This document shows positions 33,122 through 41,984 of a stretch of 64,000 nucleotides of DNA, in pieces. The stretch's first letter is position 1. Every line of letters begins with the position of its first letter. Origin of the DNA: an uncultured Roseibium sp. (GTDB lineage: Bacteria; Pseudomonadota; Alphaproteobacteria; Rhizobiales; Stappiaceae); assembly GCF_963669205.1 (NCBI RefSeq), contig NZ_OY769915.1, positions 1,586,001 to 1,650,000 of the forward strand, given 5' to 3'. Position numbers and translations under genes: made by a program. The notes beneath the pieces were generated by a model. The model did no database searches, was not told the DNA's origin, and worked only from the letters and a program-made list of their open reading frames with translations.

Positions 33122-33463
33122 TCAATCGCTTTTGTCGGCGGTGTCCGGGTCCGGGTAGAGTGTTCCCCAATCATACATGGCTTCAAGAACCGGGCCGAAC
33201 CGTCGGCCCATCTCGGTCAGCAGGTACTCGGCCCTCGGCGGATGGCTGGAGTAGAGCTTCCGTTCAAGGACACCAGCGTTTTCAAGATGTTTCAGCCGGT
33301 TGGAGAGCGTGTTCGGGGACAGGCCGAGTTCGTTCTGCAGATCCTGGAAACGGCGTGTTTCACCTTCCAGAAAGAACTCCCGAAGGATCAGGAACGACCA
33401 CTGGTCCGTCAGAATGTCTGTCGCCCGGCGGATCGGGCAATGGGCGCGCGAAATCTTTTTCAT
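33122..33463 (-). CDS. HxlR-family transcriptional regulator
   Basis: 113 residues from ATG 33463 (MKKISRAHCPIRRATDIL); a longer frame starts at 33490. The winged helix is typical of HxlR: CPIRRATDILTDQWSFLILREFFLEGETRRFQDLQNELGLSPNTLSNRLKHLENAGVLERKLYSSHPPRAEYLLTEMG. One Cys near the N-terminus is the position that senses oxidants or aldehydes in HxlR relatives such as HypR/YodB. It likely controls the divergent membrane protein at 33550 and its own gene. Confidence 0.9.
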   Translation of the reverse strand: MKKISRAHCPIRRATDILTDQWSFLILREFFLEGETRRFQDLQNELGLSPNTLSNRLKHLENAGVLERKLYSSHPPRAEYLLTEMGRRFGPVLEAMYDWGTLYPDPDTADKSD

Positions 33464-33501
33464 TCCGGAAATGTAGGCAGCTACTTGCAATTTGTGAAGT
33501 C

Positions 33502-33518
33502 ACTACGAAATATGTAGT
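33502..33518. promoter_or_regulatory. Candidate HxlR operator
   Basis: ACTAC-GAAATAT-GTAGT, a 5-bp inverted repeat with 7-bp spacer, lies in the 86-bp gap between the divergent HxlR and membrane-protein genes. A related GTAG-N4-CTAC palindrome occurs about 25 bp to the left (33475-33486). HxlR/YodB operators are known to have TACT/AGTA-type arms. Confidence 0.5.
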
Positions 33519-33549
33519 AGCTACACAAAAAGAAGTTAGGAGATGTTGC

Positions 33550-34287
33550 ATGTTTTCAACCTTTCTCGAGTTCTATGTCCGGGCCTTCGCGACATTGTTG
33601 CCGGTGCTTGCCGTGGCCGCTGTCGCGGTGGCAGCGAATCGCGCCGGCCTGACCCGGTCGTCGACTGTTGTCGTTCTGGCGGTGCTCGGTCTGCTGTTCG
33701 GGGCCTGGTATGCCCTTGCCGCGCGCCTTGGCGAGCTTGGCATTCTCGCACCACCCGAAACGGCGACGGGTGTTCCCTACATCCTGTTTTTCCTGTTTGG
33801 CGGAACCGCGCTGCTGGTCCTATTGGCCATGGTGACCGCCACCGGGCGGACTTTGCTCGCGGCAGCCGACCAGCGCGAACTCATCGCCTTTCAGGCCCCG
33901 CGCGTCATGGGCATAATTTTTCTTGTCGGGTGGGTGGCCGGGGACATTCCCTGGCAATTTGCGCTGCCCGCCGGTCTCGGCGATATCTGGGCGGGCATTG
34001 CCGGTTGGCAGGCTTACAGGGCGCTTGAGGCGGGGCGGGCAGATGCCACCGCGCTCGTCTGGCGGGCCAACGTCATCGGTCTTCTGGATTTCACAGTTGC
34101 GGTTCTCACTGGACTGATGACATCCGTGGGTTTCCTGCATGTCATGGCACTGGAAAACCCCAACATCATCAACGATTTCCCGCTGGTGCTGTTTCCCGCG
34201 TTCTTTGTTCCCATCTTCCTTGCCGCCCATGTCTTCTCGATCATGAAGCTTCGCAGCGCAGCGCGCATGGCAGCCGTGGGTGCTTGA
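33550..34287 (+). CDS. Unknown multi-pass membrane protein
   Basis: 245 residues, start supported by TAGGAGATG about 8 bp upstream. Six or seven hydrophobic segments are visible (about 10-28, 38-60, 73-95, 113-130, 133-150, 170-195, 205-230). No motif is recognised. It is divergent from the HxlR regulator with a 17-bp palindrome between them, so it is probably repressed by that regulator and induced by reactive electrophiles or a similar signal. The HxlR link is an inference from gene order. Confidence 0.75.
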   Translation: MFSTFLEFYVRAFATLLPVLAVAAVAVAANRAGLTRSSTVVVLAVLGLLFGAWYALAARLGELGILAPPETATGVPYILFFLFGGTALLVLLAMVTATGRTLLAAADQRELIAFQAPRVMGIIFLVGWVAGDIPWQFALPAGLGDIWAGIAGWQAYRALEAGRADATALVWRANVIGLLDFTVAVLTGLMTSVGFLHVMALENPNIINDFPLVLFPAFFVPIFLAAHVFSIMKLRSAARMAAVGA

Positions 34288-34365
34288 GAGGCAGGCCGCC
34301 GGACGTTTGCCCGGCGGCTGCTACCGGTACTGGCAAGCCGCGGGTTGCGCGCTATAGTGCAGGCA

Positions 34366-35292
34366 ATGCCCCTGCCGATCGTTCATCATCCCGCCTATTG
34401 TGCCGACCTGCCGGCCAATCACAGGTTTCCGATGGACAAGTTCCGCGCTGTTGCGGACCTGATCCGGACGGAAGACCTGCTCGATGGCGGAACGTTCTTC
34501 CGGCCGAGGCCCGCGCCGTTCGAATGGGTCGCGCTTGCGCATGATCCGGCCTATGTGGACCAGGTCTTCAACGGCAGGGTTCCCGACAAGGTTGCAAGAG
34601 AAATCGGTTTTCCCATGCGCGACGACATTGCGCTGCGCGCCCGTTGCGCCACGGGCGGAACGGTCCTCACCGCCTACCTTGCGCTGGAGCATGGCATCGC
34701 GTGCAACACGGCTGGCGGCAGCCACCACGCGCGGCGGCTGCATGGGGCCGGGTTCTGTGTCTTCAACGATGTGGCGGTGGCCCTCCGCGTGCTGCAGGCG
34801 GACGGCGCCATTCGTAAGGCGCTGGTGATCGACCTGGACGTGCACCAGGGAGACGGAACCGCGGATATCTTCAAGGGAGATCCGGACATCTTCACGTTTT
34901 CGATGCACTCGCAGAAGAACTACCCAGTCCGCAAGGTGCCCTCCCATCTTGATGTCGGCTTGCCGGACGCGACGGGGGACGAAGACTATCTCGCGGTCCT
35001 GGAAGAGACCTTGCCGGGCCTGCTCGCGCGCGAGCGTTGGGATATCGTCGTCTACAACGCGGGTGTCGACCCATACCTGAACGACCGGCTGGGCCGGTTG
35101 AAACTGTCACGGAACGGCCTGAAGAAACGGGACCGATACGTCATCGGGACGGTCAGGCAGGCGGCGTTGCCGCTCGCCGGTGTGCTGGGCGGTGGTTATT
35201 CGACAGACATTGACGAACTGGCCGATCGCCACCTGATCCTGCACAGGACTGCCAGGAGCGTGTTGGCTGAAAGCGCCGGGTCCGTACCCTAG
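34366..35292 (+). CDS. Histone-deacetylase-family amidohydrolase
   Basis: 308 residues. The arginase/deacetylase zinc site is readable: D-L-D-V-H in VIDLDVHQGDGTADIF supplies Asp and His, and NAGVDPY supplies the second Asp; the tandem His of the active site lie in GGSHHARRLHGAG. In bacteria these enzymes deacetylate acetoin-related, polyamine or protein substrates. ATG 34366 (MPLPIVHHPAY) is preferred to TTG 34345. The last 15 bases of the gene, including the TAG stop, are identical to the outer end of the 264-bp element. Confidence 0.9.
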   Translation: MPLPIVHHPAYCADLPANHRFPMDKFRAVADLIRTEDLLDGGTFFRPRPAPFEWVALAHDPAYVDQVFNGRVPDKVAREIGFPMRDDIALRARCATGGTVLTAYLALEHGIACNTAGGSHHARRLHGAGFCVFNDVAVALRVLQADGAIRKALVIDLDVHQGDGTADIFKGDPDIFTFSMHSQKNYPVRKVPSHLDVGLPDATGDEDYLAVLEETLPGLLARERWDIVVYNAGVDPYLNDRLGRLKLSRNGLKKRDRYVIGTVRQAALPLAGVLGGGYSTDIDELADRHLILHRTARSVLAESAGSVP

Positions 35293-35564
35293 CGGGACTT
35301 GCCCATCGCCAGAAGGCGCATGACCAGCCAGATCGGAATGACCACGATCGCGCCGACGACGAGGTAGTTCCCAAGTCTGCCGATGGCGTGGAAGCCCATG
35401 TTCCAAAGCCGCTCGACGAAGTTGACTGTCATATGGACAAGGTCAAGCGGGTCGAGATTCAGCGCGGACAGGATGATGCCGACAACAAATGACAGGAACA
35501 CCAGCCGCAAGAGAACCTGCGCGGGAGACCCGCCAAGAAATCGGCTCAGGCCGCTATCGGACAT
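35289..35564 (-). CDS. DUF6460 membrane protein
   Basis: 91 residues from ATG 35564, which has GGAGGAACAC in front; the frame upstream of it is unlikely to be used. The protein has two membrane helices (about residues 15-35 and 65-86) and the FLGGSPAQVLLRLVFLSFVVGIILSALNLDPLDLV pattern of this Hyphomicrobiales family. Function unknown. Its stop overlaps the 3' end of the deacetylase gene by 4 bp, convergent. Confidence 0.85.
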   Translation of the reverse strand: MSDSGLSRFLGGSPAQVLLRLVFLSFVVGIILSALNLDPLDLVHMTVNFVERLWNMGFHAIGRLGNYLVVGAIVVIPIWLVMRLLAMGKSR

Positions 35565-36102
35565 GTGTTCCTCCGGACGTGGTGACTGTAATCGTGTCTG
35601 ATAATTAGGGACAATCGCCGGCAAATACAACGCACCTCGCAAGTGCGCTGGATCGTTATGTAATATCAGAACTTTGAGTGGTTTTGTGAATTCGTATGCA
35701 AAATGTCGCGAAAAGCCAAGTGCTGGTGATCTCATGTTAATGACAATTAACTTTAGGTGGCGTAGTTATTGGCCTGGGTATGAGAATAGTCTGCCGAAAT
35801 CGGAACGCCCACTTCCCATAAAGGCAGCGATACCCTCAACCTGTGGCGAAAGAAAATGCCGATCCGGAACCCCCCGGTCGACGCGAGAAAAAAGCACGCT
35901 GCAGGCCGGTCCGGGACCGGAAGGGATACCTCTTGCAGCTTGAGGGGGTCGCTTCCGCAAAAGAGTCGCTGCATCCGCTTGGAGTGACGGGTGCAGACAG
36001 GACGACGGATTTATCTCAGGCGCGGCGGTGGTTCAGCCCGTAATCACCACCGCGCCGGAATTCTTCAGAGCATCATCTTGCCGAAAGCCACCTCACACGG
36101 CG
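35565..36102. other. 538-bp region without a recognisable gene
   Basis: This region is more AT-rich than its surroundings (about 35600-35790). Short open frames exist on both strands (for example 35766-35960 minus and 35843-36043 plus) but have no ribosome sites or recognisable similarity. It probably holds the promoter of the DUF6460 gene and the downstream end of the AraC gene. Confidence 0.5.
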
Positions 36103-37236
36103 TCAGTCCGCGGTTGCACCTGTTTTGCGCGACATCGGTTTGCCGCTGCGCACGGCGGGATGCGGAACGCTCATAAGCCGGACCGCCTCCGGTTTCTTGC
36201 GGGCGCTGGTCCCGGAGGCGGCGTGCCTGTGTGACCCTTCCCGGTATTTCCGCGGAGACATGCCGAACCACGATTTGACTGCTCTGGAAAACGTGCTGAG
36301 TTCCGAAAAGCCGATGAGATAGGCGATCTCCTTCATGGGCAGATCCGTGCCGCGCAGATACCTGTCGGCGGCGGAACGCCGGATTTCTTCGCTCAGCTTG
36401 CGGAAACTTGTGCCTTCCCGCTCCAGCAGCCTCTGCACCGCACGCTGCGACATGCCGAGTTTTGCCGAGATATGCGGCAGCGTACAGGCGCCGTGCGCAA
36501 GGTTCGAGGCAACTTCGTTGGCAATTCTGGTGAGCGGTGATTCCAGCTGCCCGAAGGTATCCAGCTCCTCCATCGCCGATCTCAGAATGATCTGGTAAAG
36601 GTGGCTGTCGCTCTGGCGCAGCGGACGGGCCAGCAGCGCCTTGGGGATGAAGATGCGGTTATACGAGGCTCCGAATTTGAGCCGCCCCTGGTACTTTTTC
36701 TGGAATGCGGATTTTTTCTTGGGAGGTGAGGTTGCCAGTTCGATCAGGATCGGCGGAACATGTTGTTCGAGCGCACGCTCCAGCTGTTGGGCCGCCCAGC
36801 CGACCCGGGCAAACATGTTCTGCCGCCATTCGCCGCGCCCCTCCAGTATCGGCCACTCGACATATCCGCCGGTTTCATCCTCTTCGAAAACGATCCGGTA
36901 GGCATTCGTCCGAATTGGTATGAACTTGACCCAGGCAAGACAGGCGTCTCTGAGGGTGGGCGCACAGGAAAACACATAGTCGAACAGGGAGAAGCTGCCG
37001 ATGTCGACATTGTTGAAGAGGTCGAACATGACGCCGTCGTTGTCGAGGGACTTGGCGACCTCTTCGAACACGCCGTGCCACGCGGTGATCGGAACAACAC
37101 CTTGGGGATCTTCGATTGCAGCCAGGTCAAAATCATAGCGTTCCGCGATTTGCGGCCAGTTCAGATCAGAATTCGAACTGATGTCTCGCAAGATCCGGAA
37201 CACGTCTGCGCGTGCCCATTCGCCTTCAAGCGGCAT
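36103..37236 (-). CDS. AraC-family regulator with arabinose-binding-like domain (OruR/ArgR type)
   Basis: 377 residues. The N-terminal domain (about 20-210) fits the AraC-associated ligand-binding domain seen in OruR-like regulators, and the C-terminal AraC helix-turn-helix (about 255-340) shows LPHISAKLGMSQRAVQRLLEREGTSFRKL and MKEIAYLIGFSELSTFSRAVKSWFGMSPRKYRE. A basic tail of about 40 residues follows. It is 142 bp downstream of the FadB-type gene on the same strand and behind a terminator, so it may be independent. Ligand unknown. Confidence 0.9.
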   Translation of the reverse strand: MPLEGEWARADVFRILRDISSNSDLNWPQIAERYDFDLAAIEDPQGVVPITAWHGVFEEVAKSLDNDGVMFDLFNNVDIGSFSLFDYVFSCAPTLRDACLAWVKFIPIRTNAYRIVFEEDETGGYVEWPILEGRGEWRQNMFARVGWAAQQLERALEQHVPPILIELATSPPKKKSAFQKKYQGRLKFGASYNRIFIPKALLARPLRQSDSHLYQIILRSAMEELDTFGQLESPLTRIANEVASNLAHGACTLPHISAKLGMSQRAVQRLLEREGTSFRKLSEEIRRSAADRYLRGTDLPMKEIAYLIGFSELSTFSRAVKSWFGMSPRKYREGSHRHAASGTSARKKPEAVRLMSVPHPAVRSGKPMSRKTGATAD

Positions 37237-37340
37237 TCCTGTCTCCGGCTAACTCGTGCACACTTCTCAGGTGAACTGTGCATGACTGTGCCCCAAGGAT
37301 CAAGATTCGGCTGGCAATTCGCACGTCTTTTCAAATGAAA

Positions 37341-37369
37341 CGAACCATCTCACGGAATGAGATGGTTCG
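37341..37369 (-). terminator. Hairpin terminator of the beta-oxidation operon
   Basis: Perfect 12-bp stem CGAACCATCTCA/TGAGATGGTTCG with loop CGGAA, just past the stop of the FadB-type gene. On the minus strand it is followed by TTTCATTTG, a moderate T-run. Confidence 0.7.
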
Positions 37370-37377
37370 CGAGAGAG

Positions 37378-39588
37378 CTATGCGGCTTCCCTGGCGGTGT
37401 CGCCTGCCTTGGGTGGAAACTTTCCGTAGAATGTCTCGTTTTCCTTGGCCATGTCGCGCAGCAGTTTGTTGGGCTTGAACCTAGGACCCCATTTGCGGGT
37501 GAACTTCTTGCAGAGGTCCACGAACGCCGGGGTGCCCATCATGTCGATATAGCTGAGCGTTCCTCCCGAATAGGGAGCAAAACCGAAACCGAGAATGGAA
37601 CCGACATCCGCCTCGCGCACGTCGGTCAGGCACCGTTCTTCGAAAATACGTGACGTTTCGAGTGCCTGCATCACCAGAAGCCGCTGCTTGAGCTCTTCGA
37701 TGTTGAAGCTGTCCGCCGGCTTGGGCTGGCCGGTCACATCGGTCAGGCCTGGCCAGAGCTTCTTGTCCTTACCCTTGTAGTCATAGAAACCCTTGCCGTT
37801 CTTTCGCCCGAAGCGCTCTCTCTTGACGACCATGTCCTCGAGAATGTTGTCGAGCGGCCCTTCGACATATTTCACGCCGAGGTCCTTGCGCGTTGCGGAG
37901 ACGATTTTCCACGCAAGATCAAGCGCAACCTCGTCCCCGAGGGAAAGCGGGCCGACTGGCATGCCTGCCATTTTTCCGGCATTCTCGATCATCGCGGCCG
38001 GAACGCCGTCACCCAGCATCATCAGCCCTTCGCGGATGTAGGTCATGACAACGCGGGAAGTGTAGAAACCGCGGCTGTCATTGACGACGATGGGCGTTTT
38101 CTTGATGGCCTTGATGTAGTCCAGTGCCATTGCCAGCGCCCGGTCGGAAGTGCGCTTGCCCAGGATCACCTCGACAAGCATCATCTTGTCCACGGGCGAA
38201 AAGAAGTGGATGCCGATGAAATTCTTGGGCCGCTTCGAAGCCTGCGCCAGCGAGGTGATGGGCAGCGTCGAGGTGTTTGACGCGAATATGGCCCGTGATT
38301 TCATCACCGCCTCGGCGGCCTGGGTCACTGTCCGCTTGATCTCGCGGTCCTCGAATACGGCTTCGATCACGAGATCGCAATCGGCGAGCGCATCGTAGTC
38401 CGTTGTCGGCGTGATGCGTGCGAGCAGCTTGTCCTTCTGGTCTTCGCTCGCCCGGCCGCGCTTGACGGCCTTGCTTATCAACTCGTCCGAATGGGCCTTG
38501 CCCTTGTCCGCGGCTTCCTGGTCGCGGTCGATCAGCACGACGTCGATGCCGGCATTCGCCGACACATAGGCGATACCGGCGCCCATGAAACCGGCCCCGA
38601 GGATCCCGACTTTCCTGATCTTGTTCGGTCTCTGGTCTACAGGGCGTCGGGCAAGCTTGTTCAACTCCTGCATGGAAACGAACAGAGAGCGGATCATGCT
38701 GGCCGCTTCCGGCGTCTGGAGCACCTTTGCGAAATACCGGCTCTCGACCTGAAGCGCGAGGTCCATCGGCAGTTGCAGACCTTCAACGACCGCGCTCAGG
38801 AGATAGCGGGCGCCGGGGTAATTGTCGTAGGTCTCGCGGCGGTAAATCGCATTGGCGGCGGGCCAGAACTGGAAACCGGCCGGGGAATAGACCTTGCCAT
38901 TGGGCAGTTTATAACCCTTCTTGTCCCAGTCCTTGACCGGATCGAGGCCGTTTTTCAGCAACTTCTTTGCCGCTCCGAGCAGTTTTTTCGTGCCGGTGAC
39001 CTCGTTGACCAGTTTCATCTGCAATGCCTGGGGTGCCCGCAAGGTCCGTCCCTGCAGAAGGAACTGCATCCCCTGCTGGCCGTCAGTCATGCGCATGACG
39101 CGCTGCGTACCGCCGGCCCCCGGGAAAAGCCCGACCTTGACTTCCGGAAGGCCCATTTTCAGGCCCTCGTCTGCCACACGGGCGTGGCAGGCAAGCGCCA
39201 GTTCCGTGCCGCCGCCCATGCAGGTGCCCGCGACCGCGGCCACAAACGGTTTGCCGCATGTTTCCAGCTTGCGGTAGATGAGCGTCAGACGGCGGGAGCC
39301 TTCGTAAAGCAGCTTTGCCGCGCCTTCCGGATCGGCTCCGCGCCTGACGTGGAACTCCTTCAACAGGCCTTCCATCATGGTCAGGTCAGCGCCGCCGGAA
39401 AAGGCTGCCTTTCCGGAATGGATCACGGCTCCCTTGATGCTCTCGTCCCCAGCGACCTGGTCGATGATCGCGTCAAGTTCATCCATCACCGTCAGGTCGA
39501 TGACGTTCAACGACTTTTCCGGCATGTCCCACGTGATCACCGCAATGCCGTCAGTGTCGGTTTCGAGTGTGAAATTCTTGTAGCTCAT
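37378..39588 (-). CDS. fadJ: 3-hydroxyacyl-CoA dehydrogenase / enoyl-CoA hydratase (FadB/FadJ type)
   Basis: 736 residues from ATG 39588 (MSYKNFTLETDTD). The N-terminal enoyl-CoA hydratase domain (about 1-190) carries the oxyanion loop GKAAFSGGADLTMM and GTCMGGGTELALACHARV. The NAD domain (about 330-500) has GILGAGFMGAGIAYVSANAGIDVVLIDRD, and the C-terminal dehydrogenase domain follows. It performs the two middle steps of beta-oxidation, converting enoyl-CoA to 3-oxoacyl-CoA for the thiolase. Last gene of the operon read 43781 to 37378. The fadJ symbol is by domain order, not by substrate evidence. Confidence 0.93.
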   Translation of the reverse strand: MSYKNFTLETDTDGIAVITWDMPEKSLNVIDLTVMDELDAIIDQVAGDESIKGAVIHSGKAAFSGGADLTMMEGLLKEFHVRRGADPEGAAKLLYEGSRRLTLIYRKLETCGKPFVAAVAGTCMGGGTELALACHARVADEGLKMGLPEVKVGLFPGAGGTQRVMRMTDGQQGMQFLLQGRTLRAPQALQMKLVNEVTGTKKLLGAAKKLLKNGLDPVKDWDKKGYKLPNGKVYSPAGFQFWPAANAIYRRETYDNYPGARYLLSAVVEGLQLPMDLALQVESRYFAKVLQTPEAASMIRSLFVSMQELNKLARRPVDQRPNKIRKVGILGAGFMGAGIAYVSANAGIDVVLIDRDQEAADKGKAHSDELISKAVKRGRASEDQKDKLLARITPTTDYDALADCDLVIEAVFEDREIKRTVTQAAEAVMKSRAIFASNTSTLPITSLAQASKRPKNFIGIHFFSPVDKMMLVEVILGKRTSDRALAMALDYIKAIKKTPIVVNDSRGFYTSRVVMTYIREGLMMLGDGVPAAMIENAGKMAGMPVGPLSLGDEVALDLAWKIVSATRKDLGVKYVEGPLDNILEDMVVKRERFGRKNGKGFYDYKGKDKKLWPGLTDVTGQPKPADSFNIEELKQRLLVMQALETSRIFEERCLTDVREADVGSILGFGFAPYSGGTLSYIDMMGTPAFVDLCKKFTRKWGPRFKPNKLLRDMAKENETFYGKFPPKAGDTAREAA

Positions 39589-39604
39589 GGGAATCTTCCT
39601 CCGA

Positions 39605-40003
39605 TCAGGCGCCGTTCGTCTGCAGTGTCCCGGACTGCAGGTGCGCGCGCTGCTGCGCGGCCGACTTTGTGCCTTCGACGATGACATCGCCGGTATGTTT
39701 GGTTTCTGCGGGTTCGAATAGCATCACCCAGCACTCGTCTTCCGCGATCGGATTGTGCTGGACTCCCTTGGGTACGACGTGCAGGTCTCCCGCGCTCAGG
39801 ACGGCATCGTCCCGATCGCGGTACCGGATCGTCAGTCCGCCCCTGATGACGAAGAACAACTCGTCCTCGTCCGCATGGTCGTGCCAGACGAATTCGCCCT
39901 TCAGCTTTGCCAGCTTCACGCACTGGCCGTTCACATCCGCAACGACACGCGGCGACCAGAAGTCGGCAATGGCCTCAAACTCATTTTCGATGTTGCTGAT
40001 CAT
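39605..40003 (-). CDS. Cupin-domain protein
   Basis: 132 residues. A single cupin barrel with the metal ligands H-x-H in FVWHDHADEDELFFVIRG (motif 1) and a second motif GDLHVVPKGVQHNPIAEDE carrying the third His. Its location inside a beta-oxidation operon, 4 bp from the thiolase stop and 17 bp before FadJ, suggests a matched role, perhaps handling an acyl or keto-acid intermediate, but no substrate is known. Confidence 0.88.
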   Translation of the reverse strand: MISNIENEFEAIADFWSPRVVADVNGQCVKLAKLKGEFVWHDHADEDELFFVIRGGLTIRYRDRDDAVLSAGDLHVVPKGVQHNPIAEDECWVMLFEPAETKHTGDVIVEGTKSAAQQRAHLQSGTLQTNGA

Positions 40004-40006
40004 GGC

Positions 40007-41215
40007 TCAGACGCGCTCGATGATCGTGGCGGTACCCATCCCGGCACCGATGCATAGCGTGACAAGCGCGGTGTTCAGATCGCGGCGCTCCAGTTCGTCG
40101 AGTACCGTGCCAAGGATCATCGCGCCGGTCGCACCAAGCGGATGGCCCATGGCGATCGCGCCGCCATTCACGTTGACGTTGTCCGGGTCGAGGTCGAATG
40201 CCTGCTGGTAGCGCAGGACCACGGAAGCGAAGGCTTCGTTGATTTCGACGAGGTCCAGATCCTTCATCTCCATCTTGGCGTTCTTGAGCAGTTTCTCGGT
40301 GACGTCCACCGGCCCCGTCAGCATCAGGGCAGGTTCTGAGCCGACATTGGCAAAGGCCTTGATGCGGGCGCGGGGTTTCAGTCCCGAAGACCGGCCGGCC
40401 GTGCTCGAACCGATCAGAACCGCGGCCGCTCCGTCAACGATACCGGAAGAATTGCCCGCATGATGCACATGCTTGATCGCCTCGATTTCCGGATGGGCCT
40501 GGATGCCGACGGCGTCGAAGCCGCCCATGGCGCCCATCAGCTCAAAGGAAGGATTGAGCGCGGCGAGGGACTGCATGTCGGTTTCCGGGCGCATGTGCTC
40601 GTCGCGGTCCAGAATGGTGATGCCGTTGATGTCCTTCACCGGAACGACCGATTTCGAGAACCGGCCGTCTTCCCAGGATTTGGCGGCGCGTTTCTGGCTC
40701 TGGACCGCATAGCCGTCGCAATCGTCGCGGCTGAAACCGTATTTGGTCGCGATCAGGTCGGCGGAGACGCCCTGGGGCATGAAATAGGAGGGAATGGCCA
40801 CCTGCGGTTCGATCGGCCATGCGCCGCCCGACGCGCCGATGCCGACACGGCTCATGCTCTCAACGCCGCCGGCAATGACCAGCTTGTGCTGACCGGACAT
40901 CACCTGGGCCGATGCCATGTTGACCGCGTCGAGACCGGAGGCGCAAAAGCGATTGATCTGCATGCCGGGGACCGACGTGTCGTATCCGGCTGCAAATACC
41001 GCGGCTCGGGCGATATCACCGCCCGCCTCGCCGACGGGGTCGACGCATCCAAGAACCACGTCATCGACTCTGGCCGTATCAAGCCCGTTGCGGTCGCGAA
41101 CCGCCTCCAGTGCCGTTGCAGCAAGCCGCACGGACGGCACTTCGTGAAGCGCGCCGTCCTTCTTGCCGCGTCCGCGTGGGGTTCTGACGTGATCGAAGAT
41201 ATAGGCTTCAGCCAT
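40007..41215 (-). CDS. Acetyl-CoA C-acyltransferase (thiolase)
   Basis: 402 residues. The acyl-carrying Cys91 lies in MQINRFCASGLDAVNMA. The C-terminal catalytic His is in NGGAIAMGHPLGATGA and the second Cys in TLCIGAGMG, so all thiolase residues are present. It cleaves 3-oxoacyl-CoA with CoA to give acetyl-CoA. It resembles FadA/PhaA relatives; the chain-length preference cannot be read from sequence. It is 25 bp downstream of the GST gene in the same operon. Confidence 0.93.
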   Translation of the reverse strand: MAEAYIFDHVRTPRGRGKKDGALHEVPSVRLAATALEAVRDRNGLDTARVDDVVLGCVDPVGEAGGDIARAAVFAAGYDTSVPGMQINRFCASGLDAVNMASAQVMSGQHKLVIAGGVESMSRVGIGASGGAWPIEPQVAIPSYFMPQGVSADLIATKYGFSRDDCDGYAVQSQKRAAKSWEDGRFSKSVVPVKDINGITILDRDEHMRPETDMQSLAALNPSFELMGAMGGFDAVGIQAHPEIEAIKHVHHAGNSSGIVDGAAAVLIGSSTAGRSSGLKPRARIKAFANVGSEPALMLTGPVDVTEKLLKNAKMEMKDLDLVEINEAFASVVLRYQQAFDLDPDNVNVNGGAIAMGHPLGATGAMILGTVLDELERRDLNTALVTLCIGAGMGTATIIERV

Positions 41216-41240
41216 CTGGTCCTCCTTCGGACGGTGGTAT

Positions 41241-41879
41241 CTAGTCGGTACCCGGCAAAGGGTGGCCGGGCATCAGGTCATAAGGGTGTTTCCAGCCGGG
41301 CAGGGCCTTGATCCGCTCCAGCCAGGCCGCGACGTTCGGGTAGAGGGTAAAATCCGTTCCGATCTCGTCTCTGACGAACAGGTAGCCGCACAGGGAAAAG
41401 TCGGCGGTCGTCGGCTTGTCGCCGATGGCAAAAGCATTCGACGCGAAGTGCTTCTCCAGGATCGCAAGCGCGCTCTTGAACCGTCCTTCAAGCCACTTCG
41501 TGACTTCCGTTTCGCCGGTCTTCGCATAAATCCGCAGAAACCGCAGAGGCCCGGCCACGCCCGAGATTTTCTGGTTGTCGAAGATCGTCCAGCGCAGGAT
41601 CTCGCGGCGCTCGTCGTTGTCCGCCCCGCCGAACTTGCCGAACTTTTCCACCAGATAGTCGAGAATGGCCCCGGACTGGGTCAGGGTCGTGTCGCCGTGC
41701 ACCAGAACCGGCACTTCACCCATTTCATTGAGCGAACTGCGGAACTCTTCCGAACGGGTCTCGCCGTTGAAGAAATCCACCCATTTTGGTTCCCAGTCGG
41801 CACTGCACAGTTCCAGCATGAGTGCTGCCTTGTACGAGTGCCCCGACTGGGCCATGCAATAAAGAACGTAGTCGGCCAT
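41241..41879 (-). CDS. Glutathione S-transferase family protein
   Basis: 212 residues with an N-terminal thioredoxin-fold domain (VLYCMAQSGHSYKAALMLEL...EVPVLVHGDTTLTQSGAILDYL, with the cis-Pro after EV and the QSG glutathione site) and a C-terminal helical domain (about 85-205). It lies between the acyl-CoA dehydrogenase and thiolase genes, a common arrangement in alphaproteobacterial fad operons. The likely role is detoxification or isomerisation of a CoA-derived intermediate; that is inference. Confidence 0.9.
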   Translation of the reverse strand: MADYVLYCMAQSGHSYKAALMLELCSADWEPKWVDFFNGETRSEEFRSSLNEMGEVPVLVHGDTTLTQSGAILDYLVEKFGKFGGADNDERREILRWTIFDNQKISGVAGPLRFLRIYAKTGETEVTKWLEGRFKSALAILEKHFASNAFAIGDKPTTADFSLCGYLFVRDEIGTDFTLYPNVAAWLERIKALPGWKHPYDLMPGHPLPGTD

Positions 41880-41984
41880 ACCTGTTTCGTCTCCCTGGCT
41901 GGTTGCTTAGGCTGAGAACCTACACCGGCCATTGCGGATTCGCGCGTGTTAATCCCGGCCCCGGAGAATCCGGGCTATGCCGGA

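Noticed and set aside
35766..35960. Short minus-strand frame downstream of DUF6460
   Set aside because: No ribosome site, no recognised similarity, AT-rich surroundings.
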